In this document: positions 9,787-18,947 of the stretch, one piece after another
Position numbering within the stretch: the stretch's first letter is position 1
Layout of the letters: each line of letters opens with the position of its first letter
Source: JAWLBM01 sp041687675
GTDB taxonomy: Bacteria > Pseudomonadota > Alphaproteobacteria > Rhizobiales > Pleomorphomonadaceae
Assembly (NCBI GenBank): GCA_041687675.1
Contig: JAWLBM010000027.1
Span: 1-64,000, forward strand
Direction: 5' to 3'
Length of the DNA stretch: 64,000 bases
The notes under the pieces: model-generated
What the model saw: the letters and a program-made list of their open reading frames with translations, nothing else
Told to the model about the DNA's origin: nothing
Database searches by the model: none
Position numbers and translations under genes: made by a program

Positions 9787-12165
9787 TCAGGCGGCGACCC
9801 GCTTCCGGCCGGCCGGCGGCGGCTCGCGATCGCCGCGGGTGAGGTGCTCGTAGCGCTGGATCGGCAGCGGCATGCCGACCATGAAGCCCTGCACCTCGTC
9901 GCAGGCCTCACCGGAGAGGAAGGCGATCTGCGCCTCGGTCTCGACGCCCTCCGCGACCACGCGGATGTCGAGGCTGCGCGAGAGGCCAACCACCGCCCGG
10001 ACGATGGAGGCCGCCTGGCCGTGCGTCCCCACCCGGTCGACGAAGGAGCGGTCGATCTTCAGCTTGTCGAAGGGGAACGACTGCAGCGTCGAGAGCGACG
10101 AGTAGCCGGTGCCGAAGTCGTCCATCGCGATGCGGATGCCCATTGCCTTGAGCCGGCGCAGCACGTCCAGCGCCCGCTGCGGATTGCGGATCAGCGCCGT
10201 CTCGGTGACCTCCAGCTCGAGCCGGGTCGGCGACAGCCCGGTGCCCACCAGGATCTCGCGGACGATGTCCGGCAGCTGCTGCTGCTCGAGCTGCAGCGGC
10301 GAGAGGTTGACGGCCACGGTCAGCGGCCGCTCCCAGCGGGCCGCCTCGGACGCGGCGGTGCGCAGCACCCATTCGCCGAGCTGGGCGATGAAGCCGCTCT
10401 CCTCGGCGATGGCGACGAAGATGGTCGGCGCGATGGTGCCGTGCACCGGATGCTCCCACCGCACCAGCGCCTCGAAGCCGGTCACGGTCCGGCTGCCGAG
10501 ATCGACCAGCGGCTGGTAGGCAAGGCTCAGCTGGCCCGCGCCGATGGCCTCGCGCAGTTCGAAGGCCAGCATGCGGCGCAGCCTCGTCTCCTCGTCCATC
10601 GCCACCTCGAAGAAGCAGGAGACGCCGCCGCCCTGGTCCTTGGCGCGGTAGAGCGCCATGTCGGCCCGGGCGACGAGGAGGTCCGCGCTGGTGCCGTCGG
10701 CCGGGGCCACCGCCACGCCGACGCTGCCGCCGACGACGATCCGCTGGCCCTCGTGATCGATGGTCCCGGCCAGCGCCGCGACGATCGCCTGCGCGATCTC
10801 GGCGCAGCCGTGCGGCACCGGGACGCCGGGCACTACCACGGCGAACTCGTCGCCGCCGAGCCGGGCCGCCGTCGCGCCCTCGGGCAGCAGGCCGCGCAGC
10901 CGCTGGGCGACCTCGACCAGGACCGCGTCGCCGGCCCGGTGGCCGAACACGTCGTTCGCCTCCTTGAAGCGGTCGAGGTCGATGATGAACAGGGCGAGCG
11001 AACCGCCGCCCGCCTCGACGGCCGCTGAGGCGCGCTCCAGCTCGCGGCGGAAGGCGGTGCGGTTCGGCAGCGCGGTCAGCGGGTCGTGCTCGGCGAGGAA
11101 GCGGATGCGCAGCTCCGCGTCGCGGCGATCGGAGAGGTCGCGCACCGCGAAGACGACGTGCGGCCGGCCGTCGTAGTCGAGCGGGCGGGCCACCACCTCC
11201 ACCGGCACCGGCTCGCGGCCGGGAACGTTCAGCAGCGCCTCGCGGACGAGCGAGGGATCGCCGCCCTCCTCCATCTGGTCCCCGGTGACGAGGCCGCCGA
11301 CGAACTCGGCGCCGCGCAGGTGCTCGACCGGGCGGCCGATCAGCCGGACGAGGGTCTCGTTGACCTCCACCACCCGGTTGCCGTCGAGGATGGCGAGACC
11401 CTCCACCGAGGCGTCCGCGAGCCGCTTCAGCCGCCGCTGCGAGGCGAACTCCGCGTCGCGGTGAATGAGCGCGGTCGCCATGCCGGTGCCGATGGTCAGG
11501 AACACGGCGAGCGCCACGGCCGCGGCCACGCCCCAGGAGCCGATCACGGCCGGGCCGTCGAAGACCTGCACCCCCGGCCTCAGGGTGGTCGAGAAGAGCA
11601 GCAGCAGGCAGGAGACGGTCGCCGCCGGAGCCATGATCGCGGCGGCCAGCGAGGACGGGCGGCGCACGCCGGGCGTGCGGAAGGCGAAGTGGGCGGCGGC
11701 GATCGTCAGCGTGGCGGCGAGCAGCACCGTCAGGGTGGTCCCGGCGGACAGGGCCGGCGCGGGGTCGAGCGGCAGCGCCCGCACCTCGATGGCGATGACC
11801 GCGACGAGACCGGCGGCGGCGACGAAGCCGGCCGCCAGCGCGCGCGGGGTCGAGCGCCGGTTGGCGATCAGAAAGGAGGCGAGCGAGGCGGCGACGGCGA
11901 TGAAGAAGGCGGTCACCACGAGGTTGGCCCTCAGCCCGGCCTGCCCCGCGAAGGTGGACACCAGCAGCGTCGCCGCGGACCACGTGCCCGTGCCGCTGAC
12001 CACCCCGGCGAGGAACACCCAGCCGATGCGGCCGTCGAGGCTCGTTTCCCGCGCGCGGTCGGCGAGACGGAAGCCGGTGAGATGGACGGCGAAGGCCAGC
12101 AGCGTCGCCAGCGCGGCGGCGGCTGCGACCGGAAGGACGGCGAATTCGACAAGTGGCTCGACCAT
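9787..12165 (-). CDS. Membrane GGDEF-EAL protein (c-di-GMP turnover)
   Basis: A 792-residue inner-membrane signalling protein. The first 250 residues form about seven hydrophobic segments arranged like an MHYT sensor, but the first repeat reads GTGTWSAATLL where the His-containing MHYT box is expected. A PAS-like segment follows (near 260-370), then a GGDEF domain with intact GGDEF near 435 and an EAL domain with EALVRW near 563 and DDFGTGYSSL. Both domains keep their catalytic signatures, so the protein could make or degrade cyclic di-GMP; which activity dominates cannot be told. Its ATG is preceded by GGAGAGGA. The stop lies about 120 bases upstream of the folD start. Confidence 0.9.
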   Translation of the reverse strand: MVEPLVEFAVLPVAAAAALATLLAFAVHLTGFRLADRARETSLDGRIGWVFLAGVVSGTGTWSAATLLVSTFAGQAGLRANLVVTAFFIAVAASLASFLIANRRSTPRALAAGFVAAAGLVAVIAIEVRALPLDPAPALSAGTTLTVLLAATLTIAAAHFAFRTPGVRRPSSLAAAIMAPAATVSCLLLLFSTTLRPGVQVFDGPAVIGSWGVAAAVALAVFLTIGTGMATALIHRDAEFASQRRLKRLADASVEGLAILDGNRVVEVNETLVRLIGRPVEHLRGAEFVGGLVTGDQMEEGGDPSLVREALLNVPGREPVPVEVVARPLDYDGRPHVVFAVRDLSDRRDAELRIRFLAEHDPLTALPNRTAFRRELERASAAVEAGGGSLALFIIDLDRFKEANDVFGHRAGDAVLVEVAQRLRGLLPEGATAARLGGDEFAVVVPGVPVPHGCAEIAQAIVAALAGTIDHEGQRIVVGGSVGVAVAPADGTSADLLVARADMALYRAKDQGGGVSCFFEVAMDEETRLRRMLAFELREAIGAGQLSLAYQPLVDLGSRTVTGFEALVRWEHPVHGTIAPTIFVAIAEESGFIAQLGEWVLRTAASEAARWERPLTVAVNLSPLQLEQQQLPDIVREILVGTGLSPTRLELEVTETALIRNPQRALDVLRRLKAMGIRIAMDDFGTGYSSLSTLQSFPFDKLKIDRSFVDRVGTHGQAASIVRAVVGLSRSLDIRVVAEGVETEAQIAFLSGEACDEVQGFMVGMPLPIQRYEHLTRGDREPPPAGRKRVAA

Positions 12166-12301
12166 GCGGCAGTCCTCTCCTCGGAAAAGAGGCTACCAGC
12201 CAGCCGTGCACATAGCGCTTCCCCGGTAGACCCAAATGGCGGCCCGGCGGCAATCTTCCGTCAACCCTGCGGCGGCCGGAGCGGGAGGCGCGCAAGGCCG
12301 C

Positions 12302-13348
12302 TCACGCCTCCAGCGCCCCCGGGCGGGCGCCGGCCGAGGGGGCCGAGCCGAGGATCTTCAGGAGGTCGTCGCCGAGGCGGGTCAGCCGGTGGGCGCGTCG
12401 GGTGAGGACGGTCCCCGCCTGCGGGGCCCGCACCGTCACCGCCCCGCCGGGCATGCCGGGATCGACGAGGATGTCGACCAGCGGATCGCCGGCGGCCACG
12501 CGGTCGCCGGGCGCCACGTGGTAGAGCAGCGCGCCGCCGGCGGGCGCGCGGACCACCTCGACGTTCTCCTGCGGCACGGCGGGGCCGGACCAGCCGGCCG
12601 GCGCGGAGATCCCGTCGTCGCGCACCACCCCGCGCCCGACGAGGAAGCGGTAGAGGCCGTCGGCGTCGCGCCGGGCAGTCTCCGGCGAGACGTCTGCCTC
12701 GCCGCGCAGTTCGACCGTGGTCACCGCGCGGCGGGCGATCTCGGGGTCGCCGAGGTGCGGCTTCACCGCCGCCTCCTCGAAGGCGGCGTCGCTGCTGCCG
12801 TCCCAGACGATCACCGCCACGCAGCCGAGCGCGGCGGCGAGATCCGAGAGCGCCGGCCACAGCGGCTTCGGCACGTAGAGGTAGCACGGCGACTGGTCGT
12901 CGCAGTGGAGGTCGAGGACGATCTCGTGCCGGAGCGAGAGCGCGAGCAGGCGCGCCTTGAGCCGCCTCTCGGCCGGCACCGGCGCGTCCATTCCCGGGAG
13001 CGACGACGGGTCGGGCCGGTCGAGCAGCGGGAAGTCGCGATTGAAGTTGACCCGGGAGCCGAAGCCGAAGCGGCCGAGGTGCTGGCCGAAGAGGTGCTGG
13101 CCGGCGCCGATCGGGTTGGCGTAGGGCACCACGGTCACGTCCCCCGCGAGCCGCCCGTCGGCCTCCGCCCTCGCCAGCATCGGCAGCAGGAAGTGGATCG
13201 CCGCGACGCCGGGCAGCTCGCTGCCGTGCAGCGCCGCCTGGAGGTAGGCGCCGGGCGCGAACGGATCCGACCCCGCCAGCCGATGCACCTTCAGCCTCCA
13301 CTCCATTCCCGGCGTGTCGCCGCGAAGGATCTCCTCCTCCGTCCGCAT
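12302..13348 (-). CDS. Succinylglutamate desuccinylase / aspartoacylase family zinc hydrolase
   Basis: A 348-residue M14-like zinc carboxypeptidase-fold hydrolase of the AstE/AspA family. The zinc-binding HGSE (H41, E44), the NFNRDFP arginine segment (near 120) and the DLHCDD histidine motif are all present. Family members remove acyl groups from N-acyl amino acids or act on related amides; the true substrate is not evident. The C-terminal 90 residues have a biotinyl/lipoyl-like hammerhead appearance (GGALLYHVAPGDRV), common in this subgroup. I chose the ATG at 13348 (MRTEEEILRG); the open frame upstream runs into tandem and palindromic repeats and is not coding. Confidence 0.85.
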   Translation of the reverse strand: MRTEEEILRGDTPGMEWRLKVHRLAGSDPFAPGAYLQAALHGSELPGVAAIHFLLPMLARAEADGRLAGDVTVVPYANPIGAGQHLFGQHLGRFGFGSRVNFNRDFPLLDRPDPSSLPGMDAPVPAERRLKARLLALSLRHEIVLDLHCDDQSPCYLYVPKPLWPALSDLAAALGCVAVIVWDGSSDAAFEEAAVKPHLGDPEIARRAVTTVELRGEADVSPETARRDADGLYRFLVGRGVVRDDGISAPAGWSGPAVPQENVEVVRAPAGGALLYHVAPGDRVAAGDPLVDILVDPGMPGGAVTVRAPQAGTVLTRRAHRLTRLGDDLLKILGSAPSAGARPGALEA

Positions 13349-13411
13349 GGTCCGCTCGCCTCCGTTTCCGGGAGAGTTACCAGCCGGCCCGCCCGCCGTC
13401 ACCCGCTCTCC

Positions 13412-13481
13412 ACGTCGCCCGGCCGCGCGACGCCTCCCCACGCTCGACGTCGTCCGGCCGCCCGACGCCTCCCCAAGCTCA
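13412..13481. repeat. Two 35-bp tandem repeats abutting a palindromic element
   Basis: Unit 1 (13412-13446) and unit 2 (13447-13481) are near-identical 35-base copies that both begin ACGTCG(C/T)CCGG. The next bases (ACGTCATCCCGG) start the palindromic element at 13482, so the array looks like slippage or partial duplication anchored on that element. Confidence 0.75.
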
Positions 13482-13571
13482 ACGTCATCCCGGCGAAAGC
13501 CGGGATCCAGTCCCGGCCAAGGCCTTGACGCCGCGAGGGTTTCTGGATCCCGGCTTTCGCCGGGATGACGT
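13482..13571. repeat. Palindromic intergenic repeat, family 1, copy 1
   Basis: Two 29-base arms (13482-13510 and 13543-13571) are perfect inverted copies of one another, with the core CCCGGCGAAAGCCGGGATCC, separated by 32 variable bases. The same arms recur at 21496-21583 and 38121-38211, each time between genes. Each arm can itself fold (CCCGGC...GCCGGG). This is a REP/BIME-like element of a type common in alphaproteobacterial intergenic DNA. Confidence 0.9.
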
Positions 13572-13593
13572 CGAGAGGGATGCAGACGTCCGG

Positions 13594-15102
13594 TCAGACC
13601 GCAACGGCCCCGTCGCCAGAGGTCCCGTCGCCAACGGCCCCGTCATCGGCTGCCCCGTCCGTGTCCCGGCCCTCAGCCGCGGCGGCTGCGGCCTCGAAGA
13701 CCTGGCCGATGCCGATCACCACGGCCGGGCCGCGCTCGACGGCGTCGTCCGCGAGGAGGGCGGAGAGGCGGAGCCCGACCAGCCGCTGGCCGGGCTGGCC
13801 GACGCTGTAGCCGAGGACGACCGGCGTTCCGGCCGGCAGTCCCTCGTCCATCAGCCGCCGGGCGATGCCGGCTGCGGTGCGCCCGCCCATGTAGACGATC
13901 AGCGTCGTCTCCGGGTCGGCGAGGCCGCGCCAGTCGAGGTCGGCGGGCAGTTCGCCGCTCTTGGCGTGGCCGGTGACGAAGCGCACCGAGTGGGCCGCGT
14001 CGCGGTGGGTGAGCGAGACGCCAAGCGCGGAGGCGAGCGCGATCCCGGCGGAGATGCCGGGCACCACCTCGACCGGGATGCCCTCCCGCTCCAGCCGGGC
14101 GATCTCCTCGCCGGCGCGGCCGAACACCATCGGGTCGCCGGCCTTGAGGCGGACCACCCGCTTGCCCTGGCGGGCGAGCTGGATCATCAGCTCGTTGATG
14201 TCCTCCTGGCGGCAGGACTCGCGCCCGCCGCGCTTGCCCACCATCATCCGCTTGGCCTCGCGGCGGGCGAGTTCGAGCACGTCGGCGGAGACGAGGTCGT
14301 CGAAGAGGATCACGTCGGCGGCCTGCAGCGCCCGCACCGCCTTCAGCGTCAGGAGTTCCGCGTCGCCCGGCCCGGCGCCGACCAGCACGACCCGGCCGCG
14401 GCGGTCGCCGCCGTCGGCGATCCGCCCCGCCTCGGCGAGCAGCCCGGCCTCGTCGGCGGCGGTGGGCGCGGCGCCGAAGGCGCGCTCGGCGAGAGCCTCC
14501 CAGAAGGTGCGCCGCTGGGCGCCGGGGGCGAGCCGCTCCTGCACGGTGTCGCGGATGCGCTTGGCCAGCGCGCCCCAGTCGGCCAGCGAGGGCGGCAGCA
14601 AGGTCTCGATCCGCCGGCGGATCGCCTGGCCGACGATCGGCGCGGCGCCGTCCGTCGAGATGGCGACCACCACCGGGGAGCGGTTGACGATCGAGCCGAA
14701 CTGGACGTCGCAGAAGGCCGGCCGGTCGACCACGTTGCAGAGGACGCCGGCGGCCTTCGCGGCGCAGCGGAAGGCCTGGCCCTCCGCGTCGCTCTCCGCG
14801 TCGCAGAGGGCGAAGGCGGCGCCCGGGAAGACGTCGAGCGCCCACGGCCGGACGCGAAGCGCGATCGAGCCGGCCTCGGCGCCGCGGGCGGCGAGGTGGC
14901 GCATCTCCTCCGACGGCTCCGGCGCGAAGACCTCGACGTCGGCCCCGGCGGCCGCGAGCAGTTCCGCCTTCCAGGCGGCGCCCGGCGAGCCGCCGGCGAC
15001 CACCACGCGGCGGCCGGCGAGATCCATGAACAGCGGCAGCTTGGAGAGCCGGCCCATCCGGGCCGGCGCCGCTTCACTCGGCGAGCGGGGCTCGCGTGCC
15101 AT
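13594..15102 (-). CDS. cysG: Sirohaem synthase CysG (precorrin-2 dehydrogenase / uroporphyrinogen-III methyltransferase)
   Basis: A 502-residue multifunctional enzyme that methylates uroporphyrinogen III to precorrin-2, oxidises it and inserts iron to make sirohaem for sulphite and nitrite reductases. Residues 10 to about 170 form the NAD-binding dehydrogenase/ferrochelatase part (Rossmann VVVAGGSPGAA; NVVDRP). The methyltransferase domain starts near 233 with VVLVGAGPGDAELLTLKA and contains LKAGDPMVFGRAGEE. The ATG at 15102 follows GGAGG at five bases. The last 25 residues are an odd Gly/Asp/Ala tail encoded by 15-bp repeats close to a palindromic element and are probably a recent extension. 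No sulphite-assimilation gene is adjacent. Confidence 0.93.
   Translation of the reverse strand: MAREPRSPSEAAPARMGRLSKLPLFMDLAGRRVVVAGGSPGAAWKAELLAAAGADVEVFAPEPSEEMRHLAARGAEAGSIALRVRPWALDVFPGAAFALCDAESDAEGQAFRCAAKAAGVLCNVVDRPAFCDVQFGSIVNRSPVVVAISTDGAAPIVGQAIRRRIETLLPPSLADWGALAKRIRDTVQERLAPGAQRRTFWEALAERAFGAAPTAADEAGLLAEAGRIADGGDRRGRVVLVGAGPGDAELLTLKAVRALQAADVILFDDLVSADVLELARREAKRMMVGKRGGRESCRQEDINELMIQLARQGKRVVRLKAGDPMVFGRAGEEIARLEREGIPVEVVPGISAGIALASALGVSLTHRDAAHSVRFVTGHAKSGELPADLDWRGLADPETTLIVYMGGRTAAGIARRLMDEGLPAGTPVVLGYSVGQPGQRLVGLRLSALLADDAVERGPAVVIGIGQVFEAAAAAAEGRDTDGAADDGAVGDGTSGDGAVAV
13603..13662. repeat. Four degenerate 15-bp repeats in the 3' end of cysG
   Basis: Four 15-base units (13603-13617, 13618-13632, 13633-13647, 13648-13662) share a CCCGTC core. 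They are read on the minus strand as the repeated GDG(A/T)-type tail of CysG. The unit length keeps the frame. Confidence 0.6.
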
Positions 15103-15271
15103 CGTCACCTCCAGGGGGCCGGCGGACGATCCCAACCCGGCCTCGATCCGCGCACCATGGCGGTTCGGCGGCCGCCGCTCAAGCAATGCGCTTCCCGCGC
15201 CGGGCCCCGCCCGCGGAAGGATATTCGCCCGCCTTGCTGTTCCGCGAAAGGGCGACGTGGGGAGCGCCGGA

Positions 15272-16201
15272 TCAGCCCGGCTCGCGCAAGGCCGCAAGCT
15301 CCGCCATCGGCATCAGCGCCCCGCGCACCATGATCACCCGGCCGGCGGCGAGGTGGCCCCGGCGCGCCGCCTCCGACGGCTCGGCGCCCGCCATCCGGGC
15401 GGCGAGATAGGCGGCGTTGAAGGAATCGCCGGCGCCGGTGGTGTCGACGGGCTCCGGGACGGTGGTCGCCGGCACCGCGGCCGCCCCGCCCGCGGTGACC
15501 ACGAAGCAGGGCGAGGGCCCGTCCTTGACCACCACCTCCGGCACGCCGTAGTCGGCGACGCGAAGGCCGGTGTCGGAGACGGACTTGTCGCCGAAGAGGT
15601 CCTTCTCGTCGCCGTGGGTCGGCATCGCGATGGTGGCCGCGCGGTATCCCGCGACGAGCGCCGCCTTCATCTCCTCGGCCGAGGACCAGAGCCGGTGGCG
15701 AATGTTGGGGTCGAAGGCGATCCGCGCCCCCGCCGCGCGGAGCCGGCCGAGGGCGTCGAGCAGCACCTCGCGGTGCTCGGGCGCGAGGATCGCGAGGGTG
15801 ATTCCCGAGAAGTAGGCGGTGGTGACGCCCTCGAGCGCGCGCGCCAGCGCCTCCGGATCCGCCGCAAGCTGCCGGGCGGCCGAGCTGTCCCGCCAATAGG
15901 TGAAGGACCGCTCGGCGCCGACGAGGCTGATCATGTAGAGCCCCGCCGTCCGCCCCGGCACCACCCGCACGCCGCGGGCGTCGATGCCCGAGCCGTCGAT
16001 GAAGCGGCGCATCTCGGCCGAGATCGCGTCGTCGCCGACCGCGGTCACATAGCGCACCGCCACCGCCTCGGGGGCGGTCAGCCCGCGGACCGTCCACGCG
16101 GTGTTGAAGGTGTCGCCGGCAAAACCCCGGCGATAGAGCCCGTCGCCCGCCGGCGCCAGCTCGATCATGCACTCGCCGATGGCGGCGAAGACCTCGGTCA
16201 T
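15272..16201 (-). CDS. kdgK: PfkB-family sugar kinase, probably 2-dehydro-3-deoxygluconokinase
   Basis: A 309-residue ribokinase/PfkB carbohydrate kinase. The C-terminal signature with the anion hole and catalytic Asp is intact (DTTGAGDSFNAAYLA, near 253), and the N-terminal GECMIEL and GFAGDTFNTA segments match KdgK proteins. It would phosphorylate 2-keto-3-deoxygluconate to KDPG. The divergently placed altronate-dehydratase-family gene makes 2-keto-3-deoxygluconate, which supports this substrate. The start at 16201 (MTEVFAAIG) lies a few bases after GAGGGAACAGGG; in-frame ATGs at 16219 and 16234 would add residues without family support. A different ketose substrate cannot be excluded. Confidence 0.85.
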   Translation of the reverse strand: MTEVFAAIGECMIELAPAGDGLYRRGFAGDTFNTAWTVRGLTAPEAVAVRYVTAVGDDAISAEMRRFIDGSGIDARGVRVVPGRTAGLYMISLVGAERSFTYWRDSSAARQLAADPEALARALEGVTTAYFSGITLAILAPEHREVLLDALGRLRAAGARIAFDPNIRHRLWSSAEEMKAALVAGYRAATIAMPTHGDEKDLFGDKSVSDTGLRVADYGVPEVVVKDGPSPCFVVTAGGAAAVPATTVPEPVDTTGAGDSFNAAYLAARMAGAEPSEAARRGHLAAGRVIMVRGALMPMAELAALREPG

Positions 16202-16414
16202 CCCTGTTCCCTCGCACATCCCCGCACGCGACATGCGGGTCCCCGCGTTGACGCCCCCGTCCGGCAGGGGGACCTTTCGTGGCAGGCGCCGGGCCGCCGA
16301 TCAAGCCCCGATCGCAGGCATCCTTGACGGCGGGGGAAAATCGGTGCCGTGATGCCTCCCCGGCCCGGCCGACCGACGGCCCATCGCATCCTGCGCCCCG
16401 AAAAGGCAAGCATC

Positions 16415-17938
16415 ATGAACGTGACTTCCCGCACGCCCCGCATCCTCCGGCTGAACCCGGCCGACACCGTGGTGATCGCCCTCGACCCGATACCGGACGG
16501 GGTGGCCGTCGGCGACATCACCGCCCGCGGCCGCGTCATGCGCGGTCACAAGATGGCGGCCGTGGCGATGCCCGAGGGCGCGCCGGTGGTGAAGTTCGGC
16601 CAGGTCATCGGCTTCGCCACCCGCCTCATCGAGCCCGGCGAGCACGTCCACGTGCACAATGTCGAGATGCACGCCTTCGAGCGGCACGCCGAGGCGGCCG
16701 ACCTCTCCGCCTGGACCGCGCCCTACGCTCCGCCGTCCACCTTCGAGGGCTTCCGCCGCTCGAACGGCAAGGTCGGCACCCGCAACTACGTCGGCATCCT
16801 CACCTCGGTGAACTGCTCGGCGACGGTGGCGAAGTACATCGCCAGGGCGGTGGAGCAGTCCGGCATCCTCGACCAGTTCGACAACGTCGACGGCGTCGTG
16901 CCGCTGGTGCACGGCACCGGCTGCGGCATGGCCGGCAAGGGCGAGGCCTATGACGTGGTCGAGCGCACCCAGTGGGGCTACGCCGACCATCCGAACTTCG
17001 GCGGCGTCCTCCTCGTCGGCCTCGGCTGCGAGGTGTTCCAGATCCCCCGCCTCAAGGAGCGCTACGGCATCAAGGAGAGCGACCACTTCCACTCGATGAC
17101 GATCCAGGACACCGGCGGCACCCGCAAGTCCATCGAGGCCGGCGTCGCCGCGGTGCGGGAGATGGCGGCGGTCGCCAACCGGGCCCGGCGCGAGACGGTG
17201 CCGGCGAGCGAACTCGTGGTCGGGCTGCAGTGCGGCGGGTCGGACGGCTATTCCGGCCTCACCGCCAACCCGGCCCTCGGCGTCGCCTCCGACATGCTGG
17301 TCGGCCAGGGCGGCACGACGATCCTTTCCGAGACGCCGGAGATCTACGGCGCCGAGCACCTGCTCACCGCCCGCGCGGTGAGCCCGGCGGTCGCCGACAA
17401 GCTGATGGAGCGGATCCGCTGGTGGGAGGACTATGCCTCCCAGGGCGGCGGCGACATGAACAACAATCCATCGCCCGGCAACAAGGCCGGCGGCATCACC
17501 ACCATCCTGGAGAAGTCGCTCGGCGCCGCGGCCAAGGGCGGCACCGCCCCGCTCGCCGGCGTCTACCGCTACGCCGAGCCGGTCGACGTGAAGGGCTTCA
17601 CCTTCATGGACAGCCCCGGCTACGACCCGGTGTCCGTCACCGGCCAGATCGCCTCCGGCGCCAACCTCGTCTGCTTCACCACCGGCCGCGGCTCCGCCTT
17701 CGGCGCCAAGCCGGTGCCGTCGATGAAGCTCTCCACCAACAACGACCTCTACGCCCGCATGTCGGACGACATCGACATCAACTGCGGCGACGTGGTCGAC
17801 GGCGTTCCGCTCGAGGAGAAGGGCCGGCAGATCTTCGACATGATGCTGAAGGTCGCCTCCGGGGCGCACACCCGCTCGGAGGAACTCGGCTATGGCGACG
17901 CCGAGTTCGTGCCCTGGCAGATCGGCGCGGTGATGTAG
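16415..17938 (+). CDS. uxaA: UxaA-family altronate dehydratase
   Basis: A 507-residue UxaA/GarD family dehydratase. An N-terminal SAF-type domain (residues 1 to about 95) is followed by the large dehydratase domain beginning at GFRRSNGKVGTRNYVGI. Conserved cysteines in GTGCGM, GLGCE and LQCGGSDGYSG are candidates for metal binding. UxaA converts D-altronate to 2-keto-3-deoxygluconate; relatives dehydrate galactarate. The neighbour encodes the kinase that would use this product, which favours a hexuronate or sugar-acid pathway, but no uxaB, uxaC or importer is present here. The ATG at 16415 is preceded by AAAAGG; the open frame upstream lacks similarity. Confidence 0.88.
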   Translation: MNVTSRTPRILRLNPADTVVIALDPIPDGVAVGDITARGRVMRGHKMAAVAMPEGAPVVKFGQVIGFATRLIEPGEHVHVHNVEMHAFERHAEAADLSAWTAPYAPPSTFEGFRRSNGKVGTRNYVGILTSVNCSATVAKYIARAVEQSGILDQFDNVDGVVPLVHGTGCGMAGKGEAYDVVERTQWGYADHPNFGGVLLVGLGCEVFQIPRLKERYGIKESDHFHSMTIQDTGGTRKSIEAGVAAVREMAAVANRARRETVPASELVVGLQCGGSDGYSGLTANPALGVASDMLVGQGGTTILSETPEIYGAEHLLTARAVSPAVADKLMERIRWWEDYASQGGGDMNNNPSPGNKAGGITTILEKSLGAAAKGGTAPLAGVYRYAEPVDVKGFTFMDSPGYDPVSVTGQIASGANLVCFTTGRGSAFGAKPVPSMKLSTNNDLYARMSDDIDINCGDVVDGVPLEEKGRQIFDMMLKVASGAHTRSEELGYGDAEFVPWQIGAVM

Positions 17939-17940
17939 GG

Positions 17941-18819
17941 CTAGCGGACGAGGTCCTCCGCAAGCGCCGGCGGCAGCTTCTCGAAGCGGTCCGTCGGCAG
18001 CCGCGCCGCGGGCGTCTCCAGCACCAGCACGACGTTCAGCCGCTCGACGGGCCCCGTCTCCGGATGCACCTCGACCGCGATGCCGCGGTCGAAGGCCGAG
18101 AGCTTCTCGTGCCGGCGGATCGCCGACACGACTTCCGCCGGGGCCGACCAGGCGAGCGGGCCGGACAGCCGGTCGAGCGCGGCGACCAGCGCCTCGCGCC
18201 CGTCCCGCTCCACCGCCGGGTCGTCTAGGTTCAGCTTGAAGCGGATCACCGCGAGGCGGTCCTCGGCCGGGCCGCGGGCGACGAAGAAGAGCGTCGACGG
18301 CTGCGCCACCGGCTCGATCCCCTCCGGGAGGTCCGCCGGATCCGGCGCCCTCGGGACCGAGCCCGGCAGCGGCACCAGGTCGCTGGCGCACTCCCACTCC
18401 TCGCCGGCCAGCTGCCAGCCCGGGTTGGCGAGCCCCTCCCCGGCCATCGCCGCGCAGATCTCCGCCGGCGGCACGGCGAGCATGAAGCGGAACGGCTGGC
18501 CGGCGCGGGTCTCCGCCGCCGTCAGCGCCGCCCGCATCACCGCCGGAACATCGGCCAGCGGATCCGTGGGCTCGGGCATCGCGACCGGCGCGACCGGCGC
18601 TGGCACCGCCGGCGCCTGGCGGGCCTCGAGTAGCCGATGGACCGCGTCGACCGTCTGCGGGCCGATCCGCACCGCCACGGCGGCGAGGACGCCGAGCACC
18701 AGCAGCGCCACCAGCCCCGCACGGACCCGGCGCGGCCCGCCCGGACGGGTCCGCTTGCCGGCATGCGGCGGCGCTCCACTCGGCGCGGTCTTGTGGCGGA
18801 CGTGCTGCAAGCCTTTCAA
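17941..18819 (-). CDS. Conserved hypothetical membrane-anchored protein
   Basis: A 292-residue protein of unknown function. Residues 1-33 are basic and cytoplasmic in character, 34-52 form one hydrophobic segment (LVALLVLGVLAAVAV), and the rest is a predicted periplasmic domain after a Pro/Ala linker. There is no catalytic motif I recognise. The architecture resembles unnamed single-pass proteins found in Rhizobiales (possibly DUF6030, which I cannot confirm). It converges on uxaA with a two-base gap and is divergent from the KefF-like gene. Confidence 0.65.
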   Translation of the reverse strand: MKGLQHVRHKTAPSGAPPHAGKRTRPGGPRRVRAGLVALLVLGVLAAVAVRIGPQTVDAVHRLLEARQAPAVPAPVAPVAMPEPTDPLADVPAVMRAALTAAETRAGQPFRFMLAVPPAEICAAMAGEGLANPGWQLAGEEWECASDLVPLPGSVPRAPDPADLPEGIEPVAQPSTLFFVARGPAEDRLAVIRFKLNLDDPAVERDGREALVAALDRLSGPLAWSAPAEVVSAIRRHEKLSAFDRGIAVEVHPETGPVERLNVVLVLETPAARLPTDRFEKLPPALAEDLVR

Positions 18820-18947
18820 CTCCGGGCGACGGCGGCGACACTGCCGCCCGATTATGGCGCGCCGGCGGTGGACCGCGCCAGCGCCCCCTTCCCTCCGCGG
18901 CAGATACGGCCCATCATCGGCCCGCCAATTCCGACAAGGGGGACCCG

